Assembly: GCA_946221065.1 (NCBI GenBank)
Contig: CAMIIO010000009.1
Coordinates: 48,136-112,135 of the forward strand
Direction: 5' to 3'
Length of the DNA: 64,000 nucleotides
Source: an uncultured Rothia sp.
GTDB lineage: Bacteria > Actinomycetota > Actinomycetes > Actinomycetales > Micrococcaceae
Shown here: positions 26,174-35,772 of the stretch, piece by piece
Position numbering within the stretch: position 1 is the first letter of the stretch
Layout: each line of letters begins with the position of its first letter
Made by a program: the position numbers and the translations under genes
Notes under the pieces: model-generated
What the model was told of the DNA's origin: nothing
Seen by the model: the letters and a program-made list of their open reading frames with translations, nothing else
The model's database searches: none

Positions 26174-27796
26174 CTACTTTTTGCCGCGGCCACGCTTAGC
26201 GCGGTTGATATTTTCCTTGGCACCGTAGAGGTGGTCGGCGCGAACCGAGGCGGCGTTGGCCTCTTCAACCTGTTGCGCAATAACTTCTTCGCGCGACGCC
26301 GCAGCGGCGGGACGATCGGCAACCACCGGGGAAATGCCGGTATAACCCTGGCGTTCAGCGGCGATAGCCAGCACGTTCTTACGCACCGCATACCAGCCAC
26401 CAATCAGGATGGGGATGATGACGACGAGCAGGCCGATGGTGTAGGTGCCGGTGGGGTAATCCAAGCCGATGAGCACCAGTACGCCGGCAAGGAATACCAG
26501 CACGATCCAGTCGGTAAAGGGGGCGCCGGGCATACGGTATTCGGGGCGGGGGTACACACCACGTTTGGTGAGCTGAACGAACTTCATGTGCGCTAGTACG
26601 ATGGTTGCCCAGCTGGAGATAATGCCCAGCGACGCGATGTTCAGCACGATTTCAAAGGCGTCCTCGGGAACAACCATGTTGAGAATAACGCCCATGAACG
26701 CCACGCATGCGGTGAGCAGAATACCGCCGTAGGGCACGCCGTTCTTGGAGATACGCTTGGCGAATGCGGGTGCGGAACCTGCCATTGCCATTGAGTGCAG
26801 GATGCGTCCGGTGGAGTACAGTCCGGCGTTGAGCGAGGAGAGTGCCGCGGTGATTACCACAAGCTCCATGATGGGGCCGGCGTAGCCAACACCAATCGAG
26901 GAGAAGAAGGTAACGAACGGGGATTCGTCCTTGGAGTAGGCGGTGTACGGCAGGAGCAGGGTGAGTAGGACGACGGAGCCAACGTAGAAGATGGCTACGC
27001 GCCAGATCACGGTGTTGATAGCTTTGGGGATTACCTTGCGGGCGTCGCGGGTTTCACCGGAGGTTGTACCGACGAGCTCGATGGAAGCGTAAGCAAACAC
27101 CACGCCCTGCATGATGACGAGGGCAGGCAGCACGCCGTTCGGGAAGAAGCCACCGTTTTCGGTGATGAGGTGGAAGCCGGGCTGGACGTCCGTGTTTGGG
27201 GATCCAAAGATCACAAAGTACACGCCGAGAACCAAGAAGATACACAGTGCGAGCACCTTGATGAGTGCAAACCAGAATTCGAGCTCACCAAAGACTTTGA
27301 CGGAAATGAGGTTGAGCCCCACCACCAAGATCACCACAACAAAGGCGATGAGCCACTGCGGAATACCGGCGATAAAGTCCGAGTACTGCCCGAACCATTT
27401 GACGTACATGGCGATCGCGGTGGAGTCCACGATGGAGGTCATTGCCCAGTTGATCCAGTAGAACCAGCCGGAAACATAGGCTGCTTTTTCGCCGTAGAAT
27501 TCGCGGGCATAAGAAACGAAGGAGCCCGATGAGGGGCGGTGGACCACGAGCTCACCGAGAGCGCGCAGGATGAGGTAGGCGATAAGACCGCAGACCAGGT
27601 AGTCGATGGCAAGTGCCGGGCCTGCTGAGGCGAGGCGTCCACCGGCTCCCAGGAACAGACCGGTGCCGATAGCACCACCGATAGCGATCATCTGAAGCTG
27701 GCGGGGGCCTAGCCCTTTATGGAAGCCTTCTTCTTCTGCTTCAAAGAAGTTTTCGTGAGCTTCGGGGGCGCGGGTACGCCCTGATTTCTCTGTCAC
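26174..27796 (-). CDS. Amino acid permease, APC superfamily
   Basis: 540 residues, about 12 membrane helices, of the AAT/GABA permease type: IGGAIGTGLFLGAGGRLASAGP in helix 1, then the EFWFALIKVLA region and VGTTSGETRDARKVIPKAIN loop. It probably imports amino acids by proton symport; the nearest substrates known for such proteins are GABA, Asp/Asn or Lys. The GTG at 27796 is chosen for AAGGAG seven bases before it. The frame stays open 18 codons upstream without a ribosome site. The C-terminus is long and basic. Confidence 0.9.
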   Translation of the reverse strand: MTEKSGRTRAPEAHENFFEAEEEGFHKGLGPRQLQMIAIGGAIGTGLFLGAGGRLASAGPALAIDYLVCGLIAYLILRALGELVVHRPSSGSFVSYAREFYGEKAAYVSGWFYWINWAMTSIVDSTAIAMYVKWFGQYSDFIAGIPQWLIAFVVVILVVGLNLISVKVFGELEFWFALIKVLALCIFLVLGVYFVIFGSPNTDVQPGFHLITENGGFFPNGVLPALVIMQGVVFAYASIELVGTTSGETRDARKVIPKAINTVIWRVAIFYVGSVVLLTLLLPYTAYSKDESPFVTFFSSIGVGYAGPIMELVVITAALSSLNAGLYSTGRILHSMAMAGSAPAFAKRISKNGVPYGGILLTACVAFMGVILNMVVPEDAFEIVLNIASLGIISSWATIVLAHMKFVQLTKRGVYPRPEYRMPGAPFTDWIVLVFLAGVLVLIGLDYPTGTYTIGLLVVIIPILIGGWYAVRKNVLAIAAERQGYTGISPVVADRPAAAASREEVIAQQVEEANAASVRADHLYGAKENINRAKRGRGKK

Positions 27797-28290
27797 TCGG
27801 TTCTCCTTGAATGTGAGGGGTGTTGCTTCCGATGAGGGGTACGGGCTCAAGAAATATAGGCAAAGCTATGAGTGACACTCGACAACGTTGCGGAGATTTT
27901 GAGTAAGTTTCGCAGTCTAATTCGCAGTCCGACGTGTTATAGACACCTCATCAGAATTCGTATAGACATGCATACTACCCCACCGGTGCCTTCCTATGTT
28001 ACGAATTTGTTACATTCAAGACGTGTTTTTATACCCGCTTCCTCCACCTCAGCGGCAGATAATTTTTCCATCCCGCGCGTCGGCGTCAAAAGAGCCCGCC
28101 TAGTGCCTCAAAATTTTTGCGCTCACCTGCACAAACGATTCTCGCAAGTCCTCACAAGACCCGTCTCAAAAATTTATAGGCAAAATATAGAAAACCTATC
28201 CGTACACCTCTAGAATGACTGTACGGGCAGGAAAACCTGCACCGGCGTCAGCACAACAACGCCTCACCTGCCAACACAGCAAGGAATATC
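27797..28290. other. Divergent promoter region, permease and treR
   Basis: No gene seen. It carries two TATAGACA-type direct repeats (about 27938 and 27961), an ATAGG...CCTAT inverted repeat around 28177-28199 and the operator-like palindrome at 28200-28226. Confidence 0.5.
28200..28226. promoter_or_regulatory. Inverted repeat around the treR -10, probable TreR operator
   Basis: CCGTACA and TGTACGG with a 13-base spacer that contains TAGAAT, a -10-like hexamer (28211-28216). It lies 65 bases before the treR start. Control of the trehalose operon by TreR is inferred. Confidence 0.5.
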
Positions 28291-29001
28291 GTGGGAAAAT
28301 ACGAACGCGTCTACCAAGACCTCTCCTCCAAAATTGACGACGGCACCTACCCCGTAGGCGGACTCCTCCCCAGCGAAAAACAGCTCACCGAACAATACGG
28401 CGTCTCTCGCGAAACCGCCCGCAAAGCCCTCGCACTCCTCACCGACCGCGGCTATATCCAAAAAATTATGGGCAAAGGCTCCATCGTCATCAGCCACTCC
28501 CAGTATGCCCTGCCCGTATCCTCCCTCGTGAGCTACAAAGAGTTCTCCGCCACCGCCGGCACCGGCTCCCGCTCCGAAGTCTTCGCTCTCGAACGCGCCA
28601 CCCTACCCCTGGCAACCTTCAAGTCCCTCGAACCCGAGCTCACCGCACAACCAGCCACCTACGTCGGACGCCTACGCTACCTCGACAACGAGCCTGCCAT
28701 CATTGACCGCGACTACGTGCTCACCTCGGTTGCACCCACCATCCCTCGCGAAGCAGCCGAAGATTCCCTCTTCGAATACTTTGAAGGAACCCTGGGACTA
28801 CCCATCGCCTACTCCTCCAAGCAAATCAAGGTTGAACCAGCCACCGAAGATGACCGCAACCGTATGCACCTGGCAAAAGGCGAATACGTGGCAGTGACTA
28901 TCTCCATCACCTCGCTAGAGAACACCACCGCGTTCCTCTACACCGAGTCCCGCCACCGCGCCGATAAATTCATCTACCAAGACTTCGCACGACGTCGCTA
29001 A
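28291..29001 (+). CDS. treR: Trehalose operon repressor, GntR/UTRA family
   Basis: 236 residues. Winged-helix DNA-binding region at residues 8-70 (PSEKQLTEQYGVSRETARKAL, then GYIQKIMGKGSIV), then a UTRA effector domain. The sequence and its place directly ahead of trehalose genes identify it as TreR, which senses trehalose-6-phosphate in other Gram-positives. The start is GTG, with CAAGGA upstream. It lies 47 bases before the hydrolase gene, likely in the same operon. Confidence 0.88.
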   Translation: MGKYERVYQDLSSKIDDGTYPVGGLLPSEKQLTEQYGVSRETARKALALLTDRGYIQKIMGKGSIVISHSQYALPVSSLVSYKEFSATAGTGSRSEVFALERATLPLATFKSLEPELTAQPATYVGRLRYLDNEPAIIDRDYVLTSVAPTIPREAAEDSLFEYFEGTLGLPIAYSSKQIKVEPATEDDRNRMHLAKGEYVAVTISITSLENTTAFLYTESRHRADKFIYQDFARRR

Positions 29002-29048
29002 CACGGGCTTCGCTCACAAAAAACACCGCACCCGACCCAAAGGTATCT

Positions 29049-30689
29049 ATGTCATTCCACGACCAGGTCATCTACCAGGTCTACCCCAAGTCCTTCTACG
29101 ACTCCGACGGCGACGGCGTAGGCGATCTCCAGGGAATCATCCAAAAGATCCCCTACATCGCCTCGCTCGGAGTGGACATGGTGTGGTTCAACCCCTTCTT
29201 TGCCTCCCCGCAGCGCGATAACGGATATGACATCTCCGACTACTACGCCATCAACCCAGATATTGGAACGATGGACGACGTCGAACGTCTCATTGCCGGA
29301 CTCAAAGAACACGGGATTGACGTCATGTTCGACATGGTGTTCAACCATATCTCCACCGAACATGGCTGGTTCCAACGCGCCCTCGCCGGTGAAAAGGAAT
29401 ACCAGGACTTCTTCTATATCCGCGAACCCAAAGCAGACGGGTCCCTCCCCACCAACTGGGAATCCAAGTTCGGCGGCGACGCCTGGGCGCCCTTTGGGGA
29501 GAGCGGAAAATACTTCCTCTGCCTCTACGACAAAACCCAGGCAGACCTCAACTGGCACAACCCGCGCGTGCGTGAAGAACTCTATAAAGTAGCGAACTTC
29601 TGGCTCACCAAAGGCGTACACGGCCTCCGCTTTGACGTACTCAACGTGATTGGTAAAGCCGAACACCTTGAAGACGCCGCCCCCGGCATGATCGACAAGT
29701 TCCTCTACACCGACACCCCGCGCGTCCACCCCTGGATTCACGAGATGAACCGGGAAACCTACGGTAACTTTGAGGGCACCATCACCGTAGGAGAAATGTC
29801 CTCAACCACCATCGAGAACTCGATTGGCTACACCAAACCAGAAAACCACGAGCTGGATATGGTGTTCAACTTCCACCATCTCAAAGTGGACTACGCTGAC
29901 GGCAAAAAATGGACGCGCACACCCTTTGACTTCTCCACCCTCAAGAACCTTCTCAACGACTGGGCCGTGGGTATGCAAGAAGGCGGCGGCTGGAACGCGC
30001 TCTTCTGGAATAACCACGATCAGCCCCGCGCCATCAACCGCTTTGGCGACCCAAAAAACTACCGAAATGAATCGGCAACCATGCTCGCCACCGTTATGCA
30101 CCTGCACCGCGGCACACCCTATATCTACATGGGGGAAGAAATTGGTATGTCCGACCCCAGCTACATCGACATTGAAGAATACGTGGACGTCGAAGCCCGC
30201 AACGCCTACATTGAACTCATCGCCGAAGGTAAAACCGAAACCGAAGCCTTCTCCATCGTCCACGCCAAGGCTCGCGACAATTCCCGTACCCCCATGCAAT
30301 GGGACAGCACCGATAACGCCGGCTTTACCACCGGCACACCCTGGCTTCGCCCCACCGACTTTGCAACCGTCAACGTGGCACATGAGGAACGTGACGGCGT
30401 CATCCTGCCCTATTACAAGAAACTTATTCAGCTTCGTAAAGAACACCCCGTCATATCTCGCGGCGACTACGCCCCCTATGAGCTGGAACACCCCGCAGTT
30501 TACGCCTACACTCGAACCTATAAGGACCAAAAACTCCTGGTCATCAACAACTTCTATGGAAACCCCACAGAAATCACTATCCCCGCAGAATTTACCCGCG
30601 GTGAGGTTCTGATCTCCAACTACCCCGACGTCGTAGCACAAGAAAACCTCCCGCTACGCCCCTACGAATCCATAGCCATCAAGATCTAA
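29049..30689 (+). CDS. treC: Alpha,alpha-phosphotrehalase (GH13)
   Basis: Hydrolyses trehalose-6-phosphate to glucose and glucose-6-phosphate; 546 residues, the usual size. GH13 motifs are FDMVFNHIS, GLRFDVLNV (nucleophile Asp), VGEMSS (acid-base Glu) and WNNHDQPRAINRFGD. It lies between treR and the trehalose PTS gene, which favours phosphotrehalase over a plain oligo-1,6-glucosidase; the sequence alone leaves both open. AAAGGTATCT precedes the ATG. Confidence 0.92.
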   Translation: MSFHDQVIYQVYPKSFYDSDGDGVGDLQGIIQKIPYIASLGVDMVWFNPFFASPQRDNGYDISDYYAINPDIGTMDDVERLIAGLKEHGIDVMFDMVFNHISTEHGWFQRALAGEKEYQDFFYIREPKADGSLPTNWESKFGGDAWAPFGESGKYFLCLYDKTQADLNWHNPRVREELYKVANFWLTKGVHGLRFDVLNVIGKAEHLEDAAPGMIDKFLYTDTPRVHPWIHEMNRETYGNFEGTITVGEMSSTTIENSIGYTKPENHELDMVFNFHHLKVDYADGKKWTRTPFDFSTLKNLLNDWAVGMQEGGGWNALFWNNHDQPRAINRFGDPKNYRNESATMLATVMHLHRGTPYIYMGEEIGMSDPSYIDIEEYVDVEARNAYIELIAEGKTETEAFSIVHAKARDNSRTPMQWDSTDNAGFTTGTPWLRPTDFATVNVAHEERDGVILPYYKKLIQLRKEHPVISRGDYAPYELEHPAVYAYTRTYKDQKLLVINNFYGNPTEITIPAEFTRGEVLISNYPDVVAQENLPLRPYESIAIKI

Positions 30690-30770
30690 CCCTTAAAACG
30701 GTACGAATCCGTGTTCAGCGATGAGCACGGCATCGCGCCGGAAGCTACACACAGAAATGAGGCGCAGTCC

Positions 30771-32867
30771 ATGTCTACGACTGTTTCCGTCCTCGCCCCC
30801 ATGACGGGCAAGGTTATTCCTCTGCAAGAAATTGACGACCCGGTATTCGCCGGTGGCAAACTCGGCAAAGGCTTTGGCATCAGCCCCACCAGCGGCGAAG
30901 TACTCTCACCCGTTGCAGGTAAAGTCACTATGGTTGCCGGCACCAAGCACGCCATCGGTATCAAGGCAGATAACGGCCTTGAATTCCTACTACACCTGGG
31001 CATCGACACCGTAGAACTCGAAGGTAAGCCTTTCGAAAACAACCTCTCCAAAGGCGACCGTGTGGAAGCCGGGCAGCGTATTGCCGCCATGGATCTTGAC
31101 TCCGTCATTGCCAGCGGTAAGAGCACCACCGCAATCATCGCCATCACCAATACTCCCAAGATGGTTGAAGAGCTCACCGAGCATAGTGGCGACGTGGTTG
31201 CCGGTCAGCCCGCCGCCGACGTCGTGCTCAAAAACATGCAGGCAAAGGCGAGCGCAGCCGGTGTGGCAACCGGAGCAACTACCAGCGCCGGAGCAGGAGC
31301 AGACTCGGTGGCAAGCTCGGCGACTACTGACGCTAGCGCAACCACAGAAGCTACTACCGTCGCACCTGCCACCGAACGTCCAGCTGACCTCAAGGGCTAC
31401 GACGCCCTCGCCTGGGACATCATCCAGGGCGTAGGCGGCAAAGAGAACGTCAAAAGCGTAATCCACTGCATCACCCGCGTGCGTTTTTACCTCAAAGACA
31501 ACGCCAAGGCAGACGACAACCTCGTATCTAATCTTGACGGGGTGATTGACGTTGCCCGCGCGGGCGGCCAGTACCAGGTAGTCATCGGTCCCGCCGTTGA
31601 AGACGTGTACGACGCCGTCGTGAACCAACTCGGCACTGCCAAAGCAGGCGGCGAAACCGAATCCGAAGCAGAACCGGCAGAGCGACCCTCCGGCGTGGGC
31701 GGCTGGCTCAAATGGGGCTTCTCCTCACTGATCGGCGTAATTACCGGCTCCATGATGCCCGTGATTGGTCTACTCGCAGCCTCGGGTGTGCTCAAGGGTA
31801 TTCTGACGATTCTCACCCACTACGAGATTGTGAACCCCGAGTCCCAAACGTTCACTATCATCAATGCCATGGACGACTCGGTGTTCTACTTCCTGCCCAT
31901 CTTCGTAGGCTTCACCGCCGCGAAGCGACTGGGTGCAGACCCGATTATCGTGTCCATTATCGGTGGTGTGCTCGCGTACCCCACCATCAACGCGATTGCG
32001 CAGGGCGAAGCAACCGGCTCCATCCTAGGAATCAGCACCAACGCAGAGTTCTTCGGCATTCCCTTCCCCATGGCGTCCTACACCTACTCAATCTTCCCCA
32101 TGATTGTTGCCGCCTGGCTCTGTGCCAAGATTGAGCCCGTGCTCAAGCGCTCCATCCCCGCCGTGCTACGCATGATTTTTGTGCCACTCATCGAAGTGTT
32201 TGTGGTATCTACCCTGATTTTGGTGGTTCTTGGTCCCATCATCATGTGGATCTCTTCCGGCCTGGCAAACGGTATTCAGTGGGTCTACGACCTCTCCCCC
32301 GCCATCTCCGGTTTGATTATCGGCGCTTTCTACCAGTGCCTCGTAATCTTCGGCCTGCACTGGGCAGTTATCCCGCTCATCGCTAACGACATCGCCTCAC
32401 AGGGTCACTCCTACCTGAATGCGATTATTTCCGCAACCATGGTTGCGCAGGGTGCCGGTGCACTGGCAGTATTCGTCAAAACCCGCAACGAGCAGATGAA
32501 GGGTCTCTCCGGCTCCGCAGCAATCGCAGGTTTCTGTGGCATCACCGAGCCCGCTATGTACGGTATCAACCTCAAATACGGTCGCGTGTTCATGCTCTCC
32601 TCCGTGGGCGCAGCAGTGGGTGGCTTTATCACCGGTTTGATGAACGTGAATATGTGGGGCTTCACCGGCTCACTCATTGGCTTCTTCAGCTTTGTGAACC
32701 CCGACGGCGGTTTTGATCAGTCCTGGTACGGCTTCTGGATTGCCTCCCTCGCAACCGTAATTGTTGCCTTCACCCTGGTGTACCTCTTTGGCTTCAAGGA
32801 CGCCGACCTCGCCACCGAGCGCGTGGTAGAGAAAAAGCGCCTGGGACGCCGCGAAGCAGCTAAATAA
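30771..32867 (+). CDS. treP: Trehalose PTS permease, EIIA-EIIB-EIIC
   Basis: 698 residues with domains in the order A-B-C. The glucose-type EIIA is at residues 1-130 (VLAPMTGKVIPL and the His phosphosite in LEFLLHLGIDTVEL). An Ala/Thr-rich linker follows. EIIB lies around residues 205-290 (HCITRVRFYLKD with the phosphocysteine), and EIIC comprises about ten helices, with the GITEPAMYGI loop. It phosphorylates and imports trehalose. The ATG at 30771 is preferred (GAGG nine bases upstream); an in-frame GTG at 30711 lacks support. It depends on HPr and EI encoded elsewhere. Confidence 0.92.
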   Translation: MSTTVSVLAPMTGKVIPLQEIDDPVFAGGKLGKGFGISPTSGEVLSPVAGKVTMVAGTKHAIGIKADNGLEFLLHLGIDTVELEGKPFENNLSKGDRVEAGQRIAAMDLDSVIASGKSTTAIIAITNTPKMVEELTEHSGDVVAGQPAADVVLKNMQAKASAAGVATGATTSAGAGADSVASSATTDASATTEATTVAPATERPADLKGYDALAWDIIQGVGGKENVKSVIHCITRVRFYLKDNAKADDNLVSNLDGVIDVARAGGQYQVVIGPAVEDVYDAVVNQLGTAKAGGETESEAEPAERPSGVGGWLKWGFSSLIGVITGSMMPVIGLLAASGVLKGILTILTHYEIVNPESQTFTIINAMDDSVFYFLPIFVGFTAAKRLGADPIIVSIIGGVLAYPTINAIAQGEATGSILGISTNAEFFGIPFPMASYTYSIFPMIVAAWLCAKIEPVLKRSIPAVLRMIFVPLIEVFVVSTLILVVLGPIIMWISSGLANGIQWVYDLSPAISGLIIGAFYQCLVIFGLHWAVIPLIANDIASQGHSYLNAIISATMVAQGAGALAVFVKTRNEQMKGLSGSAAIAGFCGITEPAMYGINLKYGRVFMLSSVGAAVGGFITGLMNVNMWGFTGSLIGFFSFVNPDGGFDQSWYGFWIASLATVIVAFTLVYLFGFKDADLATERVVEKKRLGRREAAK

Positions 32868-32875
32868 GTAGCAAG

Positions 32876-32945
32876 AATCCGTACACCGTTCGGACGGTTT
32901 ATACACCTCTGTGAGTGTACAAACCGATGTAACGGTGTACGGATT
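32876..32945. repeat. 70-bp palindrome, family C copy 1
   Basis: Imperfect inverted repeat with ends AATCCGTACACCGTT / AACGGTGTACGGATT, followed by T's. It starts nine bases past the treP stop codon and probably terminates that operon. One base differs from the copy at 34092. Confidence 0.93.
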
Positions 32946-33115
32946 TTTTGTGCCCGCCCGCGGTCAGCCACAACGACGACGGGCAGATAAGGCGTAACAT
33001 TACGACTTAAAACCTCATTGAACGCACCAGGAGCCTGTGGACAAAAAATTAGCGCGCTTTAAAAGGGAGTTATCCACAGAAACCGCATTCTGCCCTCACA
33101 CGAGCCCGAAAAATC

Positions 33116-34057
33116 ATGCATTCTCAAACCATGAAAAATAAGTATGACATTAGCAGCATGATCTGCTCTATTGACGAGCTAGTACGCAACCGCAACTATA
33201 AACGAAGCGAAGTAACCCAAATGCGCCGAGACGGAAAACTTTACAACATCCGGCGCGGGCTATACATCAACACTAATGACTACCAAAACCTTAAACCCTG
33301 GGAAAAATACGTGGCTCAACTCGTTGCCTACGCACGCTCAGCAAAAAAGCCTATTTTCTCCCACCAGTCAGCAGCAATATTATTCAATCTGGCACTCATC
33401 ACGGTTCCCAAGAAAATCCATGTGTATTGTCCGGTCAATTCGCGCGGGTACTCACGCGACGTCGTCAAACATCCCAGACTTACCGAGCGCACCCACCTTC
33501 AGGAGCGTTACTTTATGCCAGGTGCTTCTGCCACCTCATTACTCACCACCGTTATCGACTGCGTAAGCACACTAGGTTTCGAGGAGGGCGTGGTCCTGGC
33601 TGATTCGGCGCTACGAGAATGCAAAGTCTCCGAAGAAATTATGAGAGAAGCAATGCTGAACTACCAGGGCACCTATAAGGAGAAAGTACACAGCGTGGCT
33701 CGTGCCATAAGCGGGAAATCAGAATCTGCCGGGGAGTCCCTCACCAGGCTGATACTTGACCAACTAGATGTTGAGTACCTGGAACAGTATTGGTTTGACT
33801 GCCAAGGACGCCGCTACCGGGTTGATTTTTACCTACCGGAATTAGGGCTAATCGTCGAATTTGATGGAAAGCTGAAGTACGAAATCTCCAACGGTAGAGA
33901 ACAGGTGACTGACGGCGAGCGCCTACGTGAACGGGAGCTACTGAAATCAGGTTACCGAATCTTCCGAGTGGACTGGAACGACGTGTGGCGCAACCCGTAC
34001 CGTACCATGTATCAGTTGCGTGAAGTGATAGCTAAGATTCGGGCTGAGAGGGAGTAG
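33116..34057 (+). CDS. AbiEi-like N-terminus fused to DUF559/Vsr-type endonuclease-like domain
   Basis: 313 residues. The N-terminal third looks like the AbiEi antitoxin winged helix (SIDELVRNRNYKRSEVTQM, RRGLYI, FSHQSAAILFNL). The C-terminus resembles DUF559, a PD-(D/E)XK-type fold related to Vsr: YRVDFYLPELGLIVEFDGKL and later GYRIFRVDWNDVW. No toxin partner gene is adjacent, so a classical AbiE pair is absent. A defence or regulatory role is inferred. The start could be the ATG at 33116 or the one at 33131. It stands alone between twin 70-bp palindromes. Confidence 0.75.
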   Translation: MHSQTMKNKYDISSMICSIDELVRNRNYKRSEVTQMRRDGKLYNIRRGLYINTNDYQNLKPWEKYVAQLVAYARSAKKPIFSHQSAAILFNLALITVPKKIHVYCPVNSRGYSRDVVKHPRLTERTHLQERYFMPGASATSLLTTVIDCVSTLGFEEGVVLADSALRECKVSEEIMREAMLNYQGTYKEKVHSVARAISGKSESAGESLTRLILDQLDVEYLEQYWFDCQGRRYRVDFYLPELGLIVEFDGKLKYEISNGREQVTDGERLRERELLKSGYRIFRVDWNDVWRNPYRTMYQLREVIAKIRAERE

Positions 34058-34091
34058 GTGTAGGTAGCCTAGGCTGAAACGCGACGGCAAA

Positions 34092-34161
34092 AATCCGTAC
34101 ACCGTTCGGACGATTTATACACCTCTGTGAGTGTACAAACCGATGTAACGGTGTACGGATT
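34092..34161. repeat. 70-bp palindrome, family C copy 2
   Basis: Sixty-nine of 70 bases match the copy at 32876. It lies between two convergent genes (stops at 34057 and 34175). Confidence 0.93.
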
Positions 34162-34174
34162 CCTTATTTAAGCC

Positions 34175-35104
34175 TCACTCGTTCGGAAAATTCTGCTCCA
34201 CCCATTCGCCCGCAGCGAGGGAAGGGTTCGCCTTCTCCTCACCCGACACCCGAGTATTCAGCTCAATCAACGCCTCAGTCGTTAGCAACGCAGAAACCTC
34301 ATTCAGCACCTTCGCCGCAGCCACCGACACCTGCTTCCCATTCACCACAGGAACCACCTGCTGCGCCAAAAAGTTATTCTTCGGATCTTTCAGCACCACA
34401 AACTTATTCTTCACAATCGCCGGATCCGTAGAAAACAGATCCGCCACCTGCACCTGGTCATCCACCAGCGCCTGCACCGTCAGCGGGCCACCGCCGTCAT
34501 TAATCGGAGAAAAGTTCTTCGGCTCAAAACCATACTTAGCCTTCAACCCCGGCAGACCATAAGAACGCTCGGCAAACTCCGGAGGGGCACCCAACACCAC
34601 ATCCGAGCTATGTGCGGCAAGATCGGCAATGCTCTTCAACCCAAACTTATCTGCGGTCTGCTGAGTCACCACCAGCGAATCCTTATTTTCCGCCGGAGCC
34701 GGCTCCAACGCGGCAAGCTCCTCCGGCAACGCGCCGGGCAGAGCCTTCAAAATTTCCTCGGGAGTCTGCGCCTTAGTTTCCGCATCAAGGAAAAGTAGCA
34801 GGTTACCGGTGTAGTCGGGAACCACACCCACCGTCCCCTCCCTCACCGCGCCAATGTACGCTTCGCGGGCACCAATCGCCGGGTGAGTTTCCACCGTAAA
34901 CCCACGCTTCTTCAACGCGGCGGCGTAAATCTCGGCAATAATCTGAGACTCGGTAAAATCTGCCGACCCAATGGTGATAGTGCCGTCCGTGGAGCCACTA
35001 CCAAAGGCTGTTTCACCGGAAAGCCCGCAGGCGGAAAGCGCCATGGCACCGGCACCAATTCCGGCAAGACCAAAAAGTTTACGTCGGTTAATCTGTGTTG
35101 TCAT
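34175..35104 (-). CDS. Betaine-type ABC transporter substrate-binding lipoprotein
   Basis: 309 residues with a Tat-like lipoprotein leader (NRRKLFGLAGIGAGAMALSA, lipobox Cys at 26). The mature part is OpuBC/OsmF-like: ITIGSADFTESQIIAEIYAA, GVVPDYTGNLLLF and a late AQQVVPVV strand. Family members bind quaternary ammonium compounds; some relatives (EgtU) bind ergothioneine. It is the last gene of a co-directional block that starts at 43592. Given the catabolic genes upstream, ergothioneine or its S-methyl form is the inferred ligand; glycine betaine or choline cannot be excluded. Confidence 0.88.
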   Translation of the reverse strand: MTTQINRRKLFGLAGIGAGAMALSACGLSGETAFGSGSTDGTITIGSADFTESQIIAEIYAAALKKRGFTVETHPAIGAREAYIGAVREGTVGVVPDYTGNLLLFLDAETKAQTPEEILKALPGALPEELAALEPAPAENKDSLVVTQQTADKFGLKSIADLAAHSSDVVLGAPPEFAERSYGLPGLKAKYGFEPKNFSPINDGGGPLTVQALVDDQVQVADLFSTDPAIVKNKFVVLKDPKNNFLAQQVVPVVNGKQVSVAAAKVLNEVSALLTTEALIELNTRVSGEEKANPSLAAGEWVEQNFPNE

Positions 35105-35112
35105 GGGTTGTC

Positions 35113-35772
35113 CTATCGGGTTCCGGGGGAAATCAAGAAACGTTGAATGAGTGCCAGCACGGCGTCTACAAGCAGGGCGAGCGCGGCAACGAGAACGACG
35201 GCGGCAACCATGCGCGGGTAGTCGCGCACGGCAAGCCCGTCAATGAGGTATCTGCCAAGTCCGCCAAGGTTGATGTACGCCATGATGGTTACGGTAGCGA
35301 TAACCTGCAAAACCGTGTTGCGAATACCGCCGAAGATGAGGGGCAGAGCCAGCGGAATTTCCACGCGCGTCAGAATCTGCCATTCGGTGAGCCCCTGGGC
35401 GCGGGCGGCGTCCACAATCACGGGATCGACGGCGGCGATACCCGAGTAAATACCGGCGAGCAAGGGGGAGATAGCGAGCATGACGAGCGCGAGGACGGGC
35501 GCGGTAAGTCCGAGCCCCATCCAGAGCGCAAAGAGTGTGAGCAAACCGAGTGTGGGTAACGAACGCAGAGCGCCTGTTAGCGCCACCACCAGGTTTTCGC
35601 CTTTGCCGGTGTGCCCTACCCAGAGTCCGATAGGTACGGCAATGAGTGCGGAGAACAGCAGAATCAGCCCACTGTAGCCGAGGTGTTCGGCGAGGCGTTG
35701 GAGGATTCCGCCGGTACCGATCCAGGCACCGTCGGCGGTGAACCACGCCCAGGTTTTGTCAAAGATGTTCAT
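35113..35772 (-). CDS. Betaine-type ABC transporter permease (OpuBD-like)
   Basis: 219 residues, about five to six helices, with the EAA-type loop ILTRVEIPLALPLIFGGIRN. The ATG at 35772 overlaps the stop of the upstream permease (ATGA) and has GGAGG six bases upstream; the longer open frame is not needed. It is followed eight bases later by the binding-protein gene. Acts with the second permease at 35769-36443. Confidence 0.9.
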   Translation of the reverse strand: MNIFDKTWAWFTADGAWIGTGGILQRLAEHLGYSGLILLFSALIAVPIGLWVGHTGKGENLVVALTGALRSLPTLGLLTLFALWMGLGLTAPVLALVMLAISPLLAGIYSGIAAVDPVIVDAARAQGLTEWQILTRVEIPLALPLIFGGIRNTVLQVIATVTIMAYINLGGLGRYLIDGLAVRDYPRMVAAVVLVAALALLVDAVLALIQRFLISPGTR

